NCBI RefSeq assembly: GCF_022662375.1
Contig: NZ_JAKNQL010000007.1
Coordinates: 1-64,000 of the forward strand
From: Pseudomonas sp. CROZ-RG-20F-R04-15
GTDB lineage: Bacteria > Pseudomonadota > Gammaproteobacteria > Pseudomonadales > Pseudomonadaceae
Direction of reading: 5' to 3'
DNA length: 64,000 nt
In this document: one piece after another, positions 57,883 through 64,000 of the stretch
How the letters are laid out: each line of letters begins with the position of its first letter
How positions within the stretch are numbered: the stretch's first letter is position 1
Notes under the pieces: generated by a model
What the model was told of the DNA's origin: nothing
What the model saw: only the letters and a program-made list of their open reading frames with translations
The model's database searches: none
Made by a program: the position numbers and the translations under genes

Positions 57883-60800
57883 ATGCATTTCAGCGAACTG
57901 ATGGCTGTTATTTCCACCCATGCGATCCGCCTTCAACAGGAAGATGAAGACCTGATCATTCTGGGCAGCGACGACGCGCTGGATGACGCGTTGTGGGACA
58001 GCCTCTCGGCGCACAAGGCGCAACTGCTGGAACTGGTTGCAGAACACGGCGGCGACTGGCTGAGCCCGGCCTTTCGCATCACCCCGGACATGCTGCCGCT
58101 GGTGAAGCTGAATCAGGACACGCTTGACCGCATCGTCGCCACCGTGCCGGGCGGCGCGGCCAATGTGCAGGACATTTATCCGCTGTCCGCATTGCAGGAG
58201 GGCATGCTCTATCACCACCTCTCTGCTACTGCTGGCGACCCTTACATTTCGCAGGCGCGCTTCGTGTTCGACAGCCAGCAACGGCTGGACGCGTTTGCCG
58301 ACGCGCTGCGCTGGGTAATCAAGCGCCACGACATTCTGCGCACGTCGTTCGTCTGGGAATACCTCGATGAAGCCGTACAAGTGGTCTGGCGCGAGGCGCC
58401 GCTGGTGTGTGAGCAAGTCAGCGTCGACAGCGCTGCCGACGTGCTCACGCAACTGCTCGAACGTCACGACCCGCAGCACTTTCGTCTGGACATGCAGCAA
58501 GCGCCGCTGCTGCGCATGGTCTATGCGCAGGATCCCGCCCAGGGCCGAGTCGTTGCGCTGTTGCTGTTTCATCACATGATCATGGATCACGTCGCACTGG
58601 ATGTACTGCGTCGGGAAATCCAGGCCTGTCTGCTCGGGCAGACCGCGCAAGTGCCTGCGGCGGTGCCGTATCGCGATCACTTGGCCAAGGCGCGCAGTGC
58701 CGGTAATGAGCAGGCGCAGGAAGCGTTTTTCCGCGACATGCTCGCCGATATCGACGAGCCGACGCTGCCGTGTGGTTTGCAAGATGTGCAGGGTGACGGC
58801 CACGCCATCGAGGAAGCCTCGCGGATGCTCGACAGCCGCTTGAGCCGGCAGTTGCGCGAGCAGGCGCGGCAGCTCGGCGTGAGTGTCGCGAGCCTGACGC
58901 ATCTGGCCTTGGCGCGGGTGTTGGGGCAATTGTCCGGGCGCACGGCGGTGGTGTTCGGCACTGTGCTGCTGGGGCGGATGGATGCGGGCGAGGGTGGCGA
59001 GCAAGCGCTGGGCATGTTCATCAATACCTTGCCGCTGCGCGTTGATGTCGGCGCGCAAAACGTGCGCGCGGGTGTACGGGCGACCCATCAGCGCCTGACT
59101 GCGTTGCTGGCGCATGAGCAAGCTTCGCTGGCGTTGGCACAACGCTGCAGCGCCGTCGCGGTGCCGACGCCGCTGTTCAGCGCGATCCTCAACTACCGGC
59201 ACAGCAGCGTCGAAGAAGTCGCGGACGTGGTCGACATTGCCCCCGGTGTGCAGGTGCTCGGCGCCCGCGAGCGCACCAACTATCCGTTGACCATAAATAT
59301 CGATGACCTCGGCGCAGACTTGCGCATCACCGCGCTGGCGGATGCAGCGCTGGGTGCCGAGCGCATGGCCGCGTACCTGAACACGGCGCTGGAGAGTCTG
59401 CTCGCGGCGCTGCAAACCAGCGCCGATGTGCCGCTGCAAACGCTGCAAATCCTCCCGGCCAGCGAACGTGAACAGCTGCTGCGCGGCGTCAATTTGCCGC
59501 TGGCGCAGTTCCCTGAAACCCCGATGATCCATCAGCAATTCGAAGCCCACGCGCAGGCTCGACCTGACGCCACGGCGTTGATTTTCGAGGGGCAGACGCT
59601 CAGCTACGGCGAGCTCAACCGCCGCGCCAATCAGCTCGCCCATCATCTGCTGGCCCTCAACATCCGCCCCGATGACCGCGTGGCCATCTGCGTCGAGCGT
59701 GGCCCACAGATGATCATTGGCCTGCTCGGCGTGCTCAAGGCTGGCGCCGGCTACGTGCCGATCGATCCGGCCTATCCGCTCGACAGAATCAGTTTCACCT
59801 TGCAGGACAGCGCCCCGGCAGCGCTGCTGATGCAAGCGGCAACGCGTAATCGCGTGGCTGATCTCGACGTGCCGCAAATTGACCTCGGCAGCGCTCACCT
59901 CAAGGCCGAACTCGACAGCAATCCGCAAATTCCCGAGCTGACCCCGGCGCATCTTGCCTATGTCATCTACACCTCCGGTTCCACCGGTTTGCCCAAAGGC
60001 GTGATGGTCGAGCATCGCAACGTGACGCGGCTGTTTTCTGCTACTCATGACTGGTTCCAGTTCAATCAGCAGGACACCTGGGCGCTGTTCCATTCCTTCG
60101 CGTTCGATTTCTCTGTGTGGGAAATCTGGGGCGCGCTGGCCTTCGGCGGGCAATTGTTGCTGGTCCCGCAAGCCGTCAGCCGCGCGCCGGACGACTGCTA
60201 TGCATTGCTTTGCGAAACAGGTGTCACCGTGCTCAACCAGACGCCGAGCGCCTTCCGCCAATTGGTCGCCGCACAGGGCCGCAGTCCGTTGCAGCACTCG
60301 TTGCGGGAAGTGATTTTCGGCGGTGAAGCCTTGGAGCCGGGCCTGCTCAAACCGTGGTATGCACGGGTCGGCAACGCCGGTACACGGCTGGTCAACATGT
60401 ACGGCATTACCGAAACCACCGTGCACGTGACCTATCGACCGCTGCAAGCCGCCGACGCGCAGTTGGTCGGCGTCAGCCCGATAGGCGTGCGCATTCCCGA
60501 CCTGCAACTGTATGTCCTCGATGCGCAGCGCGAACCGGTTCCGGTTGGCGTGATCGGCGAGTTGTACGTCGGCGGCGCCGGGGTGGCGCGCGGTTATCTG
60601 AATCGCGAAGCGCTGACGGCCGAGCGTTTTATCAATGATCCGTTTGGCGCAAACGCCGAGGCGCGTTTGTATAAAACCGGCGACCTTGCGCGTTGGGCGG
60701 CGGACGGCAGCCTCGAATACCTCGGCCGCAACGACGATCAGGTGAAAATTCGCGGCTTCCGTATTGAACTGGGTGAGATCGAGGCGCGGCTGTCTACTTG

Positions 60801-63800
60801 CGAAGGCGTGCGTGAAGCCGTGGTGATTGCTCGCGAAGACAGCCCCGGTGATAAGCGTCTGGTTGCCTACTGGCTGGCTGACGCCGGCGCCGCGCCGGAT
60901 GTGGCGCAATTACGTGAGCATCTGCTGGCGGTGCTGGCTGATTACATGGTGCCGAGCGCCTTCGTGCGTCTGGACACTTTGCCGCTGACCACCAATGGCA
61001 AGCTCGACCGCAAAGCCTTGCCGGCGCCGGACAGCGAGGCCTTCGCCCATCGTGGCTTCGAAGCACCGGTCGGTGCCGTGGAAAACCTGATTGCCGAACT
61101 CTGGCAGACCTTGCTCGGTGTCGAGCAAGTCGGTCGCCACGACAATTTCTTCGAACTCGGTGGTCATTCGTTACTGGCGGTGAAGCTGATCGAGCGCATG
61201 CGTCAACAGGATTTGCATTGTGATGTGCGCGTGCTGTTCGGTCAGCCAAGTGTGGCAGCGCTGGCGGCGACCTTGAGCAGCGAACGCGTCATCGTCGTGC
61301 CGGACAATCTGATCGAGGCGGGTTGCTCGCGCATTACCCCGGCCATGCTGCCGCTGGCCGATCTCGATCAGGCCGCGATCGACCGTGTCGTTGCAATTGT
61401 GCCGGGCGGCGTCGCCAATGTGCAGGACATCTATGGGCTGGCGCCGTTGCAGGCGGGGATTCTCTATCACCACTTGGCAACCAGCGCTGGTGACCCGTAT
61501 GTGTTGCAGGCGCAATTCGCCTTCGACGGTCTGGCACAGATCAAAACCTTCGTCCGCGCCTTGAACGGCGTGATCGCGCGCCATGACATTCTGCGCACTG
61601 GCATCGTCTGGGAAGGGCTTGAGGAGGCGGTGCAAGTGGTCTGGCGCGAGGCGCCACTGGCGCTGGAACGCGTCGATGCCGATGAACTCGACGGCGATGT
61701 ACTGGAACAGATGCAGGCGCGTTTCGATCCACGCCACTATCGCCTGGACCTCAATCGCGCGCCGCTGATGCGCTTTGTCTATACCGAAGATCAGCCAAAC
61801 CAGCGCTGGGTCGGCATTCTTCTGCTGCACCATATCGTCCTCGATCACACCGCACTGGACGTACTGGTCGCGGAAATGAACGACGTCATGCGCGGCGTCA
61901 GCAGTGATCTGCCGCCGCCGGTGCAGTACCGCCAATTTGTCGCGCAGGCGCGGCTCGGCGCCGATGATCAGGCCCACGAAGCGTTCTTCCGCGAGATGCT
62001 CGCTGACATCGACGAACCCACCGTGGCCTTCGGTTTACAAGACGTGCACGGCGACGGCAGCGACATTCTCGACAGTCATTCCGAGTTGGACGCCGGCCTC
62101 GGCGAACGTCTGCGCGAGCAGGCGCGGCGCCTGGGTGTCAGTGTGGCCAGTCTGGTGCATCAGGCCTGGGCGCAGGTGTTGGCGCAGGTGTCCGGCCAGC
62201 AGGACGTGGTGTTCGGCACGGTATTGCTCGGGCGCATGCAGGGCGGAGAGGGTGCTGATCGGGCGTTGGGTATGTTCATCAACACCTTGCCGCTGCGCGT
62301 CAGTGTCGGGGCAGATTCGGTAGAAAGCGGCGTGCGTGCCACCCATGCACGTCTGGCGCAGTTGCTCGGCCATGAGCAAGCTTCGTTGGCGTTGGCCCAG
62401 CGTTGCAGTGGCGTCGCCGGGTCGCAGGCGCTGTTCAGCACCTTGCTCAACTACCGCCACAGTGCGCCGGAGTCGGCCGCTGTCACGTGGGACGGCGTGC
62501 AGATTCTCAGCTCCCGCGAGCGCAGTAACTATCCGTTGGTGGTCAGTGTCGACGACCTCGGCGACGGGTTCCGCCTGAACGTGCAAGCGGTGCCGCAAGT
62601 GGACGGTGCGCGGGTCTGCGATTTCTTGCAAACCGCGTTGCACAGCCTGGTCACGGCACTTGAGTACACGCCAACGGCGCCGTTGCAGCAACTGTCGATC
62701 GTGTCGCCAAGCGAGCGGCAACGCGTGCTGGTCGGCTTCAATATCAGCGCTCGTGAATACCCGCCCGCGCAAACCGTACCGCGTCTCTTCGAAGCACAAG
62801 TGGCGGCGCATCCCGAGGCGCTGGCGGTGGTGCAGGGCGAGCAACAGCTCAGCTACCGCGAACTGAATCAGCGCGCCAATCGCCTCGCCCATCACTTGAT
62901 CGGTCTCGGCGTGCAAGTCGACGACCGTGTTGCGCTGTGCCTGCGTCGCGGGCCGGACATGCTCGTTGCGCTGCTGGCGATTCTCAAGGCCGGCGCGGGT
63001 TATGTGCCGATTGATCCTGAATACCCGGCTGAACGCATCGCCTACCTGTTGCAGGACAGCGACCCGATCGCGGTGTTGGCGCAGGCCTCGACGCGTGACT
63101 TGCTTGGCAGGGTGCCGGTGATCGATCTGGACGCCAGCGACTGGCAGCACTTGCCGGACAACAACCCGGCACTGTCGAGGCTGACCCCGGCGAATCTGGC
63201 CTACGTGATCTACACCTCGGGTTCCACCGGGCAGCCGAAAGGCGTGATGGTCGAGCACCGCACTCTGGAAAACCTCGTGCACTGGCACGCCGACGCTTTT
63301 GATCTGCACGCAGGCAGCCACACCGCCAGCGTTGCCGGTTGCGGTTTCGATGCCATGGCCTGGGAAGTCTGGCCGGCGTTGTGCGTCGGCGCGACCGTGC
63401 ACCTGCCACCGTCATCGATCAACAACGAACATCTTGATGAACTGCTCGAGTGGTGGCGCGCGCAGCCGTTGCAGGTGAGCTTTCTGCCAACCCCAGTGGC
63501 CGAATATGCCTTCAGTCGCGGGCTGGGCCATCCGACCCTGCGCACGTTGCTGATCGGTGGCGACAAGTTGCGTCAGTTCCCACGGGATCAGACGTTCGCC
63601 GTGATCAATAACTACGGCCCGACCGAAGCCACGGTGGTGGCGACGTCCGGGCGTATCGAACCCGGGCGGGTTTTGCACATTGGCCGGCCGATCGCCAATG
63701 CGCGGGTTTATCTGCTGGATCGCCAGCAACAGCCAGTGCCGACTGGCGTGCAGGGCGAGTTGTATGTCGCTGGCGCCGGGGTTGCACGCGGCTATCTGAA

Positions 63801-64000
63801 TCGACCGGAACTGACCGCAGCACAGTTCCTCGACGATCCCTTCAGCGACGAACCGCACGCGCGGATGTACCGCACCGGCGACCTCGCGCGTTGGCTGGAC
63901 GACGGCCATATCGAATACCTGGGGCGCAACGATGATCAGGTGAAGCTGCGCGGCGTGCGCATCGAGCTCGGCGAAATCGAAGCGGCGTTGAGCGCCCACG
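57883..64000 (+). CDS. lipopeptide NRPS 2, partial: docking-C/E-A(Thr)-T-C/E-A(Leu)-...
   Basis: The frame is open from the ATG to the window edge (at least 2039 residues), so the gene is cut. Residues 1-55 (FSELMAVISTHAIRLQQED...) resemble the TubC-type N-terminal docking domain that receives the chain from NRPS 1. The first C domain has HHLSATAGD near residue 111 and HHMIMDH near 230, the dual C/E pattern. Its A domain (YTSGSTGLPKG near 696) reads DFWNIGMVHK, the Thr code. The carrier serine is near 1096. The second C domain (HHLATSAGD near 1196, HHIVLDH) is also dual C/E type. Its A domain (near 1777) reads DAWFLGNVVK, Leu. AGGTTACCTC before the ATG is a weak ribosome site. More modules and the thioesterases should lie beyond the window. 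Confidence 0.93.
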   Translation, partial: MHFSELMAVISTHAIRLQQEDEDLIILGSDDALDDALWDSLSAHKAQLLELVAEHGGDWLSPAFRITPDMLPLVKLNQDTLDRIVATVPGGAANVQDIYPLSALQEGMLYHHLSATAGDPYISQARFVFDSQQRLDAFADALRWVIKRHDILRTSFVWEYLDEAVQVVWREAPLVCEQVSVDSAADVLTQLLERHDPQHFRLDMQQAPLLRMVYAQDPAQGRVVALLLFHHMIMDHVALDVLRREIQACLLGQTAQVPAAVPYRDHLAKARSAGNEQAQEAFFRDMLADIDEPTLPCGLQDVQGDGHAIEEASRMLDSRLSRQLREQARQLGVSVASLTHLALARVLGQLSGRTAVVFGTVLLGRMDAGEGGEQALGMFINTLPLRVDVGAQNVRAGVRATHQRLTALLAHEQASLALAQRCSAVAVPTPLFSAILNYRHSSVEEVADVVDIAPGVQVLGARERTNYPLTINIDDLGADLRITALADAALGAERMAAYLNTALESLLAALQTSADVPLQTLQILPASEREQLLRGVNLPLAQFPETPMIHQQFEAHAQARPDATALIFEGQTLSYGELNRRANQLAHHLLALNIRPDDRVAICVERGPQMIIGLLGVLKAGAGYVPIDPAYPLDRISFTLQDSAPAALLMQAATRNRVADLDVPQIDLGSAHLKAELDSNPQIPELTPAHLAYVIYTSGSTGLPKGVMVEHRNVTRLFSATHDWFQFNQQDTWALFHSFAFDFSVWEIWGALAFGGQLLLVPQAVSRAPDDCYALLCETGVTVLNQTPSAFRQLVAAQGRSPLQHSLREVIFGGEALEPGLLKPWYARVGNAGTRLVNMYGITETTVHVTYRPLQAADAQLVGVSPIGVRIPDLQLYVLDAQREPVPVGVIGELYVGGAGVARGYLNREALTAERFINDPFGANAEARLYKTGDLARWAADGSLEYLGRNDDQVKIRGFRIELGEIEARLSTCEGVREAVVIAREDSPGDKRLVAYWLADAGAAPDVAQLREHLLAVLADYMVPSAFVRLDTLPLTTNGKLDRKALPAPDSEAFAHRGFEAPVGAVENLIAELWQTLLGVEQVGRHDNFFELGGHSLLAVKLIERMRQQDLHCDVRVLFGQPSVAALAATLSSERVIVVPDNLIEAGCSRITPAMLPLADLDQAAIDRVVAIVPGGVANVQDIYGLAPLQAGILYHHLATSAGDPYVLQAQFAFDGLAQIKTFVRALNGVIARHDILRTGIVWEGLEEAVQVVWREAPLALERVDADELDGDVLEQMQARFDPRHYRLDLNRAPLMRFVYTEDQPNQRWVGILLLHHIVLDHTALDVLVAEMNDVMRGVSSDLPPPVQYRQFVAQARLGADDQAHEAFFREMLADIDEPTVAFGLQDVHGDGSDILDSHSELDAGLGERLREQARRLGVSVASLVHQAWAQVLAQVSGQQDVVFGTVLLGRMQGGEGADRALGMFINTLPLRVSVGADSVESGVRATHARLAQLLGHEQASLALAQRCSGVAGSQALFSTLLNYRHSAPESAAVTWDGVQILSSRERSNYPLVVSVDDLGDGFRLNVQAVPQVDGARVCDFLQTALHSLVTALEYTPTAPLQQLSIVSPSERQRVLVGFNISAREYPPAQTVPRLFEAQVAAHPEALAVVQGEQQLSYRELNQRANRLAHHLIGLGVQVDDRVALCLRRGPDMLVALLAILKAGAGYVPIDPEYPAERIAYLLQDSDPIAVLAQASTRDLLGRVPVIDLDASDWQHLPDNNPALSRLTPANLAYVIYTSGSTGQPKGVMVEHRTLENLVHWHADAFDLHAGSHTASVAGCGFDAMAWEVWPALCVGATVHLPPSSINNEHLDELLEWWRAQPLQVSFLPTPVAEYAFSRGLGHPTLRTLLIGGDKLRQFPRDQTFAVINNYGPTEATVVATSGRIEPGRVLHIGRPIANARVYLLDRQQQPVPTGVQGELYVAGAGVARGYLNRPELTAAQFLDDPFSDEPHARMYRTGDLARWLDDGHIEYLGRNDDQVKLRGVRIELGEIEAALSAH

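Noticed and set aside
57802..60909. A 1035-codon open frame antisense to the second NRPS
   Set aside because: It is the mirror of a clear C-A-T module; its composition is unnatural and it has no recognisable domain or ribosome site.

Overview
The window is chromosomal DNA from a fluorescent Pseudomonas, most likely of the P. fluorescens species complex. The gene order mltD-gloB-methyltransferase-rnhA-dnaQ-ldcA, preceded by a five-gene peptide ABC transporter and fabI, matches the order I remember around PA1806-PA1818 of P. aeruginosa. The nadK-phosphoesterase-rhomboid-DUF1315-DUF2797-pepN block is also typical of the genus. GAGCGAGC(C/T)TGCTCGCGAA repeats in inverted pairs (REPINs) occur six times.

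Layout. 1-5.9 kb: a GFA-domain protein, an alpha/beta hydrolase, a three-gene periplasmic molybdenum hydroxylase operon (2Fe-2S subunit, Tat-exported Mo subunit, di-haem cytochrome c) and a GAF-GGDEF diguanylate cyclase. 5.9-8.6 kb: an AT-richer accessory island with an M29-aminopeptidase-like protein, a 33-codon gene just upstream of it that looks like a RiPP precursor, and a divergent stand-alone PheRS-like ligase. This is the best candidate for an undescribed system in the window. 8.6-11.8 kb: a 1043-residue protein of unknown function. 11.9-20.1 kb: fabI and the nppA1A2BCD-type peptide importer. 20.4-32.5 kb: cell-wall, detoxification, DNA-metabolism and polyamine genes, then a GNAT/LysR pair, a flavin reductase and an orphan ArsB pump. 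32.6-39.2 kb: the nadK-to-pepN block. 39.4-48.3 kb: katG, an LTA-synthase-like sulfatase, a fatty-acid-hydroxylase-family protein, an orphan solute-binding protein, a small unknown gene and a PCuAC/Sco copper-delivery pair.

48.5-64 kb is the left part of a cyclic-lipopeptide locus: a luxR-nodT pair divergent from a two-module NRPS (C-A-T-C-A-T) and a second NRPS cut by the window edge. Reading the A-domain pockets by hand gives Leu, probably Glu (or Asp/Gln), Thr, Leu. The first C domain looks like a lipo-initiating starter domain, and the next three carry the N-terminal motif of dual condensation/epimerization domains. The expected product begins fatty acyl-D-Leu-D-Glx/Asx-D-allo-Thr-Leu, as in the orfamide/poaeamide, amphisin and bananamide families.

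All assignments come from reading sequence and recalled family knowledge; no database search was run.
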